A stretch of DNA of 13,093 nucleotides from NCBI GenBank assembly GCA_934454585.1, contig CAKSFP010000049.1, positions 1 to 13,093 of the forward strand, in the 5' to 3' direction. A model generated the notes under the pieces. The model saw only the letters and a list, made by a program, of their open reading frames with translations. It did no database searches and was not told the DNA's origin. Of this stretch, positions 1 through 6,627 are shown one piece after another. Both the position numbers and the translations under genes were made by a program. Position 1 is the first letter of the stretch. The number at the start of each line of letters is the position of its first letter. Origin of the DNA: an uncultured Clostridia bacterium (GTDB taxonomy: Bacteria > Bacillota > Clostridia > UMGS1810).

Positions 1-71
1 ACTGTAATGTTCGGCAATTCGTAGTCAAGCATACTGCTGATTGACACCTTAAATTTGTTTTCATTATCCAT
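1..71 (-). CDS. 5' fragment of unidentified protein
   Basis: The minus strand carries an ATG at 71-69 preceded by AGAGGTG with about 8 nt spacing, a convincing ribosome binding site. The frame stays open to the window edge and gives MDNENKFKVSISSMLDYELP followed by NITV. The 24 visible residues have no signal peptide or membrane helix and look like the start of a soluble protein. I do not recognise the family. The gene is divergent from the RNA gene at 461. Its start is supported by the binding site; its function is unknown because the rest lies outside the window. Confidence 0.65.
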   Translation of the reverse strand, partial: MDNENKFKVSISSMLDYELPNIT

Positions 72-425
72 TAAATAGCACCTCTGTTATCGTTTGTTTT
101 GAGAGTAGCAAGCAAAGCGTGTGTAGCCACACACGGCAAATTTGATTTTGGATTTTTGGGATATTCCCAAACCCTTTTTGATAAAAATTTTCAATTTTGC
201 TCTCTATATAGGTAGTGCAGAAAATACTATTCCGGCAACTTCAAAATTAAAAATTCTTTATCTTATTTTACCCCTCATATAAGTAACAAATATAATGCTG
301 AAAAAGCAACCATATGTAGAAAAAATTTTTAAATTTTATCTTTGTCACTACTACGGTCGATAAAAGATTTATGCCAAGCAAATTGAAATATTTTTCAGCA
401 ATACAGAGAATTTTAAATGAAAATA
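72..425. other. AT-rich intergenic region
   Basis: No gene is supported here. It contains the 5' untranslated region of the minus-strand fragment, with two small perfect palindromes: CGTGTGT/ACACACG at 118-135 (4-nt loop) and TTTGGGA/TCCCAAA at 155-171 (3-nt loop). The second is followed on the plus strand by CCCTTTTTG, so it may be a weak terminator. No confident minus-strand promoter was found. Confidence 0.5.
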
Positions 426-454
426 TTGTATTTTTAAAAGAATTGTGTTATAAT
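426..454 (+). promoter_or_regulatory. Sigma-A type promoter of the structured RNA
   Basis: A TTGTAT -35 box (426-431) is separated by exactly 17 nt from a perfect TATAAT -10 box (449-454). Initiation would fall near 461, which is where the 5' arm of the RNA's closing stem begins. That agreement between promoter and fold supports both calls. Confidence 0.75.
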
Positions 455-460
455 AATCTT

Positions 461-665
461 GCGAAACAAATTTAATCAACAAACGGTGAGGCTTTTCTCC
501 ATTTGAGGGATAAGTATGCCCTTTTTACATTTACCATTTTGAATTTGGCAAAAACGCAAATTCTACTTGGTAAATGTAGGAGATTGTATCCTCTTTTGTT
601 GAGATTTGTTTCGCAGCAATCGGAGTTTGCGTTTTTCGATGCGACACTCCGGTGTCGCATTTTTT
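461..665 (+). ncRNA. ssrS: Rod-shaped structured RNA, probable 6S RNA
   Basis: The transcript folds into a long rod. An 11-bp perfect closing stem pairs 461-471 with 604-614; after a small internal loop, 476-483 pairs with 595-602 (8 bp) and 488-491 with 590-593. A large asymmetric central bubble follows (492-525 against 579-589) with a small GGG/CCC hairpin on its 5' side (507-509 with 519-521). Above it, 526-535 pairs with 569-578 (10 bp) and 541-547 with 557-563, capped by a 9-nt loop. A stem-bubble-stem rod of about 155-200 nt is the architecture of 6S RNA, which sequesters sigma-A RNA polymerase by mimicking an open promoter. The promoter and terminator fit a stand-alone RNA gene. No primary-sequence motif proves 6S; the alternative is a long 5' leader of the downstream gene. 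The gene symbol is tentative. Confidence 0.55.
639..665 (+). terminator. Intrinsic terminator of the structured RNA
   Basis: A 9-bp perfect stem (639-647 with 652-660) is capped by a UCCG tetraloop closed by C-G, the extra-stable UNCG type, and runs into a T tract (660-665). There is no matching A tract on the other side, so it acts on plus-strand transcription only. Confidence 0.85.
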
Positions 666-753
666 AATTTGCAAATAAAAATTAGGAGGGTAGTTTGTTT
701 TGTGTTGTAAATTTGAAAATGCAAAAAAATATTTTACGAAAGGAATTTTGAAA

Positions 754-1686
754 ATGAAAAAAATTATTTCACTTGTATTGGCTGTAATTTTGGCACTTTC
801 TTCAATGATTTGCGTATTTGCCGCAGATGAAGGAATAAAAGTTTACCTCGAAGGAAGCAAAATCAATTTTGATGTTCAACCGCAAACAATAAATGATAGG
901 ACAATGGTGCCAATTAGGGCTATTTTCGAGACAATGGGAGCAAATGTTACTTGGGACGAAACTACTCAAACCGCAACCAGCACAAAAGATAACACAACGG
1001 TAAAAATGACATTAAACAGTACAACCGAATACATAAACGACATTGCATACGAAATGGATGTAACACCTGTTATCATTGACGGAAGAACTCTTGCGCCAGC
1101 AAGATATGTTGCAGAAGCATTTGGTTATTATGTTAATTGGGATTCTATGACACAATCCGTTCTTATCAGTAAAAATGTAAACTTTGATATTTCTCAAGTT
1201 AAGGATGGAACTCGTGAGCATCCGTATAAATTGGGGGATAAAGTTTCTATAACTTTCTGGGATCCTTGGGATTACAATGCGATGTCATCTTTAGGGACAT
1301 ATGAATTTACTTTAAAATCAATTATGAGTCCTTCTGATATGGAAAAGAAATTTAATGATAGCTACTACAGTCACGATAGTGAGCGTTGGTATCTAAATGC
1401 AAATGTATCACTTTTATCATATAATAAAAATGATGTGTGTAGCTTTCAAGATATGATGTATGATTCGAAAATTGTAACAAGTGATTTTGTTCCCGGAACA
1501 TATTATTCTTGGTATGTTGAACCTTCGGATTTTAGGTTTGTAGAATTATATAGTGGAGGAAGTACGGAATGTTATATCCCGTTACAAAAAGATGAGATTG
1601 CAGAAGGACAAACAGCGGATTATTTTACAATCACCTATTATTCTGATAAAGATGTAAAAGAAACAATTTGGTTTTCATTAAAATAG
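754..1686 (+). CDS. Secreted copper amine oxidase N-domain-like protein
   Basis: A 310-residue exported protein of unknown function. Residues 1-23 form a clear signal peptide (MKK, hydrophobic core, VFA cleavage before A24). Residues about 28-138 match the copper amine oxidase N-terminal-like domain (PF07833 type): two repeats with the signatures INDRTMVPIRAIFETMGANVTW and IIDGRTLAPARYVAEAFGYY. This domain is common on Clostridia surface proteins and is not itself an enzyme. Residues about 150-310 are beta-rich and aromatic with no motif I can name; they resemble small immunoglobulin-like DUF4352/telokin-type domains, but this is a guess. The ATG at 754 follows AAAGGA (739-744) with 9-nt spacing. 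A TTG at 700 in frame has a stronger AGGAGGG (684-690), but using it would put 18 extra residues before the signal peptide. Base composition is much more AT-rich than in feoB and the minus-strand genes. No promoter is evident between 665 and the start, so expression may depend on read-through. Confidence 0.8.
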   Translation: MKKIISLVLAVILALSSMICVFAADEGIKVYLEGSKINFDVQPQTINDRTMVPIRAIFETMGANVTWDETTQTATSTKDNTTVKMTLNSTTEYINDIAYEMDVTPVIIDGRTLAPARYVAEAFGYYVNWDSMTQSVLISKNVNFDISQVKDGTREHPYKLGDKVSITFWDPWDYNAMSSLGTYEFTLKSIMSPSDMEKKFNDSYYSHDSERWYLNANVSLLSYNKNDVCSFQDMMYDSKIVTSDFVPGTYYSWYVEPSDFRFVELYSGGSTECYIPLQKDEIAEGQTADYFTITYYSDKDVKETIWFSLK

Positions 1687-1759
1687 CAAAAAAGAAACAG
1701 GTAAGTCAAGGGTAAATACACGAGCTACGCTCAACTTTGACAAGCCTGTTCTTTTTTGC
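1686..1759 (+). terminator. Terminator after the secreted protein gene
   Basis: GCAAAAAAGA (1686-1695) pairs perfectly with TCTTTTTTGC (1750-1759), and ACAGG (1697-1701) with CCTGT (1745-1749). Further inner stems are GTCAA/TTGAC (1705-1709 with 1737-1741) and GAGC/GCTC. The stop codon overlaps the base of the stem. With A and T runs on opposite sides it could act in both directions. Confidence 0.7.
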
Positions 1760-1771
1760 AGTATATCAATT

Positions 1772-1812
1772 AAGGGGATTCAAGTCGAGAACCTGACTTA
1801 AATTCCCTTTTT
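1772..1812 (+). terminator. Second terminator-like hairpin
   Basis: An imperfect hairpin joins AAGGGGATT (1772-1780) plus AAGTC (1782-1786) to GACTT plus AATTCCC, ending in a T5 tract (1808-1812). It lies just after the main terminator with no gene between. Confidence 0.45.
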
Positions 1813-1902
1813 AAAAAACTGATTTCTATATTCTTGTTACGCAATAAAACCCATTTTTGAGCAAAGTGATGATATTATATTACATCACCGATTTCAGCTC
1901 TT

Positions 1903-1928
1903 AAAAGCCGCATAAAATAAGGCTTTTT
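1903..1928 (+). terminator. Third terminator-like hairpin
   Basis: AAAAGCC (1903-1909) pairs with GGCTTTT (1921-1927) around an 11-nt loop and continues in T. A separate palindrome GTGATG/CATCAC (1866-1888) lies just upstream. Confidence 0.5.
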
Positions 1929-1983
1929 CGACCTTTAAATGTTTACATATACATGTAGAACATATAGTAATCCTCGCACAACG

Positions 1984-2025
1984 AAAATCGGCATACCACC
2001 TTAGAAAACGATATGCCGATTTTTT
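1984..2025 (+). terminator. Fourth, strong terminator-like hairpin
   Basis: A 12-bp perfect stem, AAAATCGGCATA (1984-1995) with its complement at 2012-2023, encloses a 16-nt loop and ends in six T (2020-2025). The A run on the left means it could also work on the minus strand. A weaker GCCT/AGGC hairpin with T7 follows at 2073-2096, itself inside an 8-bp inverted repeat (2052-2059 with 2097-2104). Confidence 0.65.
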
Positions 2026-2117
2026 GAAATTCCGTACGGCAGTCTGCCAATAAGATTACTGTTTTATAACCGACCGCCTCAAAAGGCTGTTTTTTTGTAA
2101 TCTTGCGAAAGTTTATC

Positions 2118-2152
2118 TTGACAAACTCTCTGTAAAATGATACGCTTATAAT
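2118..2152 (+). promoter_or_regulatory. Likely promoter region of feoAB
   Basis: A perfect TTGACA (2118-2123) and a perfect TATAAT (2147-2152) are both present but 23 nt apart, too far for normal sigma-A recognition. At 17 nt spacing the -10 would be the poor TACGCT (2141-2146). The start site would fall around 2153-2159. Iron-dependent control by a Fur- or DtxR-type repressor is expected for feoAB in general, but I found no convincing operator box. Confidence 0.45.
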
Positions 2153-2168
2153 ATAGATAAAGAGGTAA

Positions 2169-2206
2169 TTTGATGGGTTTGGTACAACAAACTCATCAAA
2201 CTTTTT
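2169..2206 (+). promoter_or_regulatory. Terminator-like hairpin in feoAB leader
   Basis: TTTGATGGGTTTG (2169-2181) pairs with CAAACTCATCAAA (2188-2200), 13 pairs including one G-U, around a 6-nt loop. It is followed by C and T5 (2202-2206). It lies between the likely promoter and feoA, so it would act as an attenuator or leader structure and not as the end of another gene. Confidence 0.55.
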
Positions 2207-2208
2207 GA
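2173..2208 (+). CDS. Candidate 11-residue leader peptide of feoAB
   Basis: An ATG at 2173 follows AGAGG (2161-2165) at 7 nt spacing and opens an 11-codon frame, MGLVQQTHQTF, with TGA at 2206-2208. The frame covers nearly all of the terminator-like hairpin and stops at the end of its T tract, 27 nt before feoA. A translating ribosome would unfold the hairpin. This layout resembles translation-dependent attenuation, but the peptide has no obvious run of regulatory codons beyond three glutamines. It may be chance. Confidence 0.35.
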   Translation: MGLVQQTHQTF

Positions 2209-2235
2209 AATAGAATTTTCGGGGGAGATAATGAC

Positions 2236-2469
2236 ATGACACTTGACAAACTACCCATAGGCAAAACCGCCGTAATAACCGCTGTCGGCGGTGAGGGTGC
2301 GCTGCGCTGCCGTTTGCTTGACATGGGTTTGATACCAAAGACAAATGTAAAAATAATAAAAGTTGCTCCGATGGGCGATCCGATAGAACTGAGCGTGCGC
2401 GGCTATGAACTGAGCATCAGAATTGAGGATGCACAAAAAATAACAATTGAACCGGAGGAAACCGTATGA
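2236..2469 (+). CDS. feoA: FeoA ferrous iron transport accessory protein
   Basis: A 77-residue cytoplasmic protein of the FeoA family, a small SH3-like beta barrel thought to assist FeoB. Family hallmarks are visible: MTLDKLPIGKTAVI at the N terminus, the GEGALRCRLLDMGLIP turn-helix, and the closing VRGYELSIRIEDAQKI strand. Length is typical (about 75-80). The ATG at 2236 follows GGGGGAG (2221-2227) with 8-nt spacing. An earlier ATG at 2231 stops after two codons. The stop overlaps the feoB start (ATGA), so the two are translationally coupled. No feoC is seen. Confidence 0.93.
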   Translation: MTLDKLPIGKTAVITAVGGEGALRCRLLDMGLIPKTNVKIIKVAPMGDPIELSVRGYELSIRIEDAQKITIEPEETV

Positions 2470-4469
2470 TATTCGCACTTGCAGGAAACCAAAACTGCGG
2501 AAAGACCACACTTTTTAACTGTCTCACCGGTTCAAATCAACATGTGGGCAATTTTCCGGGCGTGACAGTTGAACGCAAATCCGGTGAAATAAAAAACACT
2601 AAAAATTGCACTGTGGTCGACCTTCCGGGCATATACTCCATTCGCCCGTACACAAACGAGGAGACAGTCACAAGGGATTTTATCATCAATGAAAAACCGG
2701 ACGGTATAATAAACATCGTCGACGCGACGAACATAGAACGCAACCTTTACCTCACCTTACAACTGCTTGAACTGCGCATACCCATGGTGCTGGCGCTGAA
2801 TATGATGGACGAGGTGCGCAACAACGGCGGCACGGTGGATGTGCAAAAACTCTCCGAGAGTCTGGGCATACCTGTTGTGCCGATAAGCGCAGTGAAAAAC
2901 GAGGGTGTCGGCGAAGTCGTAGACAACATAGTGAGGGTGGCGTCCGAGCGGATAAAGCCGACCGTATATGACTTTTGCAAGAGCGGACCGGTGCACAGGT
3001 GCATCCATGCGGTGTCGCATCTTATTGAGGATCATGCCGACAGGCTGGGTGTATCGCCGAGGTTTGCGGCAACAAAGCTGATTGAAGGGGATACTTATTT
3101 CACTCAAAACTTGGGACTTAACCAAAACGAACTTGAGATGATAGAGCACTCAGTGGCGGAGATGGAGCATGAGCACGGTATGGACAGAAATGCGGCGCTT
3201 GCAGATATGCGCTATGCTTTCATAGAGCGTGTGTGCGCCGATTGTGTGATAAAATGTCGCGAGAGCCGTGAACACAGACGCAGCGCACGCATAGACAGCT
3301 TGCTGACTAACAAATATTTGGCTCTGCCGGTGTTTGTGGCGATAATGCTGCTCATATTTTACCTGACATTCGGTCCGATAGGCGGATTTTTGAGCGATAT
3401 GCTGCAGCGGGGTATAGATGTGGTGACAGGTGTTGCGGACAAGGCACTGACTGCATACGGTATAAATGATGCGGTGCATAGCCTCATTACCGAAGGCATA
3501 TTCGCCGGGGTGGGCAGTGTGCTCAGTTTTTTGCCGATCATAGTGGTGTTGTTTTTCTTCCTGTCCATACTGGAGGATACAGGTTACATGGCACGGGTGG
3601 CTTTTGTTATGGACAAACCGCTGCGCCGCCTGGGCCTCTCCGGCAGAAGCTTTGTGCCCATGCTGATAGGATTCGGATGCACGGTGCCCGCCGTAATGGC
3701 GAGCCGTACTCTCTCGTCCGACAGGGACAGAAAAATGACGATACTGCTCACTCCGTTTATGAGCTGCTCGGCGAAAATCCCTGTTTACGCAGTATTTGCG
3801 GCGGCATTTTTCAAGAACAGCGCACTTGTTATGTCGGCGCTGTATTTCGGCGGAATGGCTGTCGGGGTAATCATGGCGCTCATCATGGGCAAAACGACAT
3901 TTAGGGGTAACCCGGTTCCGTTTGTTATGGAGCTGCCGAACTATCGCCTGCCGTCGGCTGTTAGCGTGTTTCGTCTGATGTGGGATAAAGCGAAGGACTT
4001 TGTTGCCAGGGCATTTACAATAATCTTTCTGGCAACGATTTTGATTTGGATACTGGAAAATTTTGATTCGCGACTCAACATGGTTGCGGACAGCTCACAG
4101 AGTCTGCTTGCGGCTATAGGCAAGGTTGTGGCGCCTATATTTGCGCCGCTTGGATTTGATGACTGGCGCATAGCCACATCGCTTATCGCAGGGTTCACGG
4201 CAAAAGAGGCGGTTGTAAGCACGATGGGAGTATTGCTCGGCACAAGCATGTCCAATCTGTCGGCGGTATTGCCGCAGTATTTCACACTGCCTACGGCGTG
4301 TGCATTTCTCACATTCACATTGCTTTATACACCGTGCGTTGCGGCGATTGCGACAATAAAGCGCGAGCTTGGTTCACGGTGGCAGACGCTGCTTGTGATA
4401 TTGATGCAGTGTTCCGTTGCGTGGATTGCGGCATATATTGTGCACACGGTGGCAATGATGCTGGGATGA
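2466..4469 (+). CDS. feoB: FeoB ferrous iron transporter
   Basis: A 667-residue membrane protein that imports Fe2+ and carries an N-terminal GTPase domain. G motifs are complete: G1 GNQNCGKT (7-14), G2 threonine T34 in PGVTVE, G3 DLPG (52-55), G4 NMMD (112-115) and G5 SAV (141-143). A helical guanine-dissociation-inhibitor-like segment spans about 160-275. The membrane part (about 285-665) has the conserved cysteine gates: GFGCTVP (402-408), SCSAKIP (433-439) and YTPCVAAIA (621-629), plus the internal duplication of gate domains expected for the family. The ATG overlaps the feoA stop by 4 nt. The extended C-terminal cytoplasmic tail of some FeoB proteins is absent, which is common in Bacillota. 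The operon is convergent with the binding lipoprotein gene downstream. Confidence 0.96.
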   Translation: MIFALAGNQNCGKTTLFNCLTGSNQHVGNFPGVTVERKSGEIKNTKNCTVVDLPGIYSIRPYTNEETVTRDFIINEKPDGIINIVDATNIERNLYLTLQLLELRIPMVLALNMMDEVRNNGGTVDVQKLSESLGIPVVPISAVKNEGVGEVVDNIVRVASERIKPTVYDFCKSGPVHRCIHAVSHLIEDHADRLGVSPRFAATKLIEGDTYFTQNLGLNQNELEMIEHSVAEMEHEHGMDRNAALADMRYAFIERVCADCVIKCRESREHRRSARIDSLLTNKYLALPVFVAIMLLIFYLTFGPIGGFLSDMLQRGIDVVTGVADKALTAYGINDAVHSLITEGIFAGVGSVLSFLPIIVVLFFFLSILEDTGYMARVAFVMDKPLRRLGLSGRSFVPMLIGFGCTVPAVMASRTLSSDRDRKMTILLTPFMSCSAKIPVYAVFAAAFFKNSALVMSALYFGGMAVGVIMALIMGKTTFRGNPVPFVMELPNYRLPSAVSVFRLMWDKAKDFVARAFTIIFLATILIWILENFDSRLNMVADSSQSLLAAIGKVVAPIFAPLGFDDWRIATSLIAGFTAKEAVVSTMGVLLGTSMSNLSAVLPQYFTLPTACAFLTFTLLYTPCVAAIATIKRELGSRWQTLLVILMQCSVAWIAAYIVHTVAMMLG

Positions 4470-4563
4470 GGTGCGGAAAAGGCAAAAAGATGTAAAAATA
4501 CTCTTTCTGTCCGTTCTTTTTCAACATTCTTATAAGCCAAGAACATTATATCACAAAATGCAG

Positions 4564-4591
4564 AAAAAGCCCGGATTTTTCCGGACTTTTT
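4564..4591 (+). terminator. First terminator after feoB
   Basis: AAAAAG (4564-4569) pairs with CTTTTT (4586-4591) and CCGGA with TCCGG inside, around a TTTT loop with one C-A mismatch. It is symmetrical and could serve both strands. Confidence 0.7.
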
Positions 4592-4601
4592 CGACAATCT
4601 G

Positions 4602-4627
4602 AAGGCACACTTCGGTGTGCTTTTTTT
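4602..4627 (+). terminator. Second terminator after feoB, UUCG loop
   Basis: GCACAC (4605-4610) and GTGTGC (4615-4620) enclose a UUCG tetraloop, followed by T7 (4621-4627). Only the plus strand has a T tract after the stem. Confidence 0.75.
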
Positions 4628-4629
4628 GA

Positions 4630-4960
4630 TATGCAATAATCAATGGTGAACGGTGAAGAAATAATGAGATTGTGTCACCGGCGGCGACACAATCGGAGTA
4701 GGCAAGCGACGAATTCGAACTATCTTGTTAATAGGCTCGTGTAAGTGTTTTTTTATTCTTGCTCGCTCAAACAGGCAGTGCAGTGGCGCTGAACTCGCTC
4801 GCTAAGAATAAAAAAGCACTCACCCTCGCCTTAGGCAAGCGAGACTCGAACACGCATTGCCTACGCACAATTCTCATGAGGCTTGGAGCATATAATATTT
4901 GCAAAATCCATAGCCGTAGGGCGTGTTTTGCAAATATTATATGCTCCAAGCCGACTGCAA
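4630..4960. repeat. Palindrome-rich non-coding region
   Basis: No gene is supported. Four structures are visible. GATTGTGTC/GACACAATC (4668-4676 with 4686-4694) is a 9-bp hairpin. A 17-nt inverted repeat with one mismatch joins 4744-4760 to 4804-4820. The phrase AGGCAAGCGA occurs twice (about 4699 and 4833), each followed shortly by a TCGAAC, giving a superficial tRNA T-arm look without a cloverleaf. The fourth is the long perfect palindrome at 4881-4951. Together they look like decayed or composite small repeats between convergent transcription units. Confidence 0.55.
4881..4951. repeat. Perfect 26-bp inverted repeat, 19-nt loop
   Basis: Arms 4881-4906 and 4926-4951 are exact reverse complements over 26 bp, starting GCTTGGAGCATA and ending TTGCAAAA. 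The loop (4907-4925) contains CGTAGGGCG, like the start of the palindromic modules elsewhere in the window. There is no T tract, so it is not a classical terminator, and no flanking target duplication is evident. A miniature mobile element or a double-stranded RNA-forming hairpin downstream of the lipoprotein gene are options. Confidence 0.75.
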
Positions 4961-5003
4961 AAAAGTTCGGATTCTAAGGCTTTAATCACAAGAAATTTTT
5001 TGC

Positions 5004-6584
5004 TTATTTGGTATTTATAAAGAAATCGCCCACATCGCTGTAGTAAGCGGACATATTTGCTTCCACGGTGCCCTTGATTCTATTGTTCACAAACAGTGCG
5101 GTGTTTGTGTGAAACAGAGGAATCTGCGGCACATTCTCCAGAAAATATTTTTTTAAGTTTGTGTACACGATGGATGCGTTTTCGTCGGCTTCGTTCATCA
5201 TGTCCAGGTTGTTGAGCAGGCTGTCGAATTCTCCGCTTGAGAAAATGCACAGATTCTGTGCGGTGCGGTACTGTGAGTTGAACATAAAGTCCGTGTTCAT
5301 GTTGTTTTGCATGACCACCTCTCCGATGTAGAGGTCATAATTGCCCTCGGCTATGCGCTGGCGGTAGTTATCAAAATCTACACTCTGTAAAACGACGGTT
5401 ATGCCGTACGGCTCAAGAGTCTTTTTGATAAACTGAGCCGCGCGCTGTTTCTCTTTGCTCTCGGAATTGAAGAGCAGATAGGCAGAAAATTTATATTTGT
5501 TGAGATCCGGCGTCTTTTGAGGAGTTTCCGCAGCGGAGATTTCGCCGTCTTTTTGGGAGTCGGCGTTGTTTGACTTGACTTCGTTGTAGTATGCCGTGGC
5601 GATGACGGGAAGGTCTGCCGGCACGGCGTGATTGAAGATGACATCCGTCACAAGCTCTTTTTTGTTGAGCATGGCGTTTATGTCGCGGCGCACCGCAGCA
5701 TCCGCAAGATTTGAATTGCCGGTGTTTATGCCGATGTAGGTGTACCTGGGCGAGCCGGTCTCATAGGTGGTGACATCCGATGTGAAGCTGAATTCGCCCC
5801 AGTTGCTGCCGTCGGTGGTATACATATCTATCTCACCGGCATCGAATGCATGGAAGATGTCGTCCGAGTTGTGCATAAAGCTGATCTTTATGCCGTCGAT
5901 ATAGGTATCCTTTCCGCCGTGCCAGTTGTCATAGCGCACGCAGGTCATATATTTGCTCGGAATCTGCCCGTCGTAACTGAAACGCCCGGTGCCGATTGGC
6001 ACAAATGCGGCGTTCTCTGCAGCAAAAGACTCTTTGGTGAGTCCGCTCGGCAGAATCGGAAAGTCAAGGTTATTCACAAAATCCGTCTGCGGAGATATCA
6101 GCTCGACAGAGACTGTGGACGCATCGACAACCGTGCACGAGAGCACATTTGAGAGCATTTCGGTGTAGGGCGTGGGGTAGGACATGATGTAGTTGAAGGT
6201 CGCCGCAACATCGTTTGCGTCAAACGCCGAGCCGTCGTGGAAGGTCACATTCGGTTTGAGTTTGATTGTGTATATCTTGTTTGATGCCGACACGGTAAAA
6301 CTGTCTGCCAGGACGGGCGTTGAGCGTAAATTGCTGTTTGCCTTGAAAAGTCCCTCGTACACCGTCATGAGCACATCGCGCACATTTCGGTACTGTGTGA
6401 CAAGCGGATTGAGCGTATCGGGCACAAAACAGGCAAGGCGCAGTATGCCGCCGTATTCGGGGATATATTCAACTTGTCTGTGCTCGCCGCCTTCGCCGCT
6501 TTGGTCGGCGGTGTTGTCGCACGCACACAGCGGCAGAATCATTGCAAGCGCTGCGATGATTGCAATTATGCGATTTTTTTTCAT
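5004..6584 (-). CDS. Family 5 solute-binding lipoprotein (peptide/nickel type)
   Basis: A 526-residue extracellular substrate-binding lipoprotein of ABC family 5 (OppA/DppA/NikA-like, SBP_bac_5). A signal peptide (1-21) ends in the lipobox L19-C20-A21-C22, so C22 would be lipidated and anchor it to the outer face of the membrane. Family features are the start of the mature domain at GGILRLACFVPDTLNP (45-60), VLMTVYEGLF (71-80) and FHDGSAFDANDV (115-126), the typical hinge-proximal signature. A hydrophilic, probably disordered insert lies near 335-365. The ATG at 6584 follows AAGGAAG at about 9 nt. No permease or ATPase gene is adjacent, so it is an orphan here and must work with a transporter encoded elsewhere. 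The substrate cannot be told from sequence; oligopeptides are the commonest. Confidence 0.9.
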   Translation of the reverse strand: MKKNRIIAIIAALAMILPLCACDNTADQSGEGGEHRQVEYIPEYGGILRLACFVPDTLNPLVTQYRNVRDVLMTVYEGLFKANSNLRSTPVLADSFTVSASNKIYTIKLKPNVTFHDGSAFDANDVAATFNYIMSYPTPYTEMLSNVLSCTVVDASTVSVELISPQTDFVNNLDFPILPSGLTKESFAAENAAFVPIGTGRFSYDGQIPSKYMTCVRYDNWHGGKDTYIDGIKISFMHNSDDIFHAFDAGEIDMYTTDGSNWGEFSFTSDVTTYETGSPRYTYIGINTGNSNLADAAVRRDINAMLNKKELVTDVIFNHAVPADLPVIATAYYNEVKSNNADSQKDGEISAAETPQKTPDLNKYKFSAYLLFNSESKEKQRAAQFIKKTLEPYGITVVLQSVDFDNYRQRIAEGNYDLYIGEVVMQNNMNTDFMFNSQYRTAQNLCIFSSGEFDSLLNNLDMMNEADENASIVYTNLKKYFLENVPQIPLFHTNTALFVNNRIKGTVEANMSAYYSDVGDFFINTK

Positions 6585-6627
6585 GGTTTGTCACTTCCTT
6601 GAAATGAGTATGAAAATGATTTTTTTG

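Noticed and set aside
472..660. 62-codon minus-strand open frame
   Set aside because: It lies antisense over the structured RNA and its terminator; no ribosome binding site or protein-like composition was seen.
1938..2003. Small 21-codon frame between terminators
   Set aside because: No ribosome binding site, and it runs into the 5' arm of a strong terminator hairpin.
2141..2160. Fur-like 7-1-7 palindrome at TTATAATATAGATAA
   Set aside because: Only four of seven half-site positions match by symmetry; AT-rich promoter sequence explains it.
4830..4870. tRNA-like fragment (reverse complement resembles a T arm with TTCGAGTC)
   Set aside because: No acceptor, D or anticodon stems can be assembled on either strand; the TCGAAC phrase is part of a duplicated short repeat.
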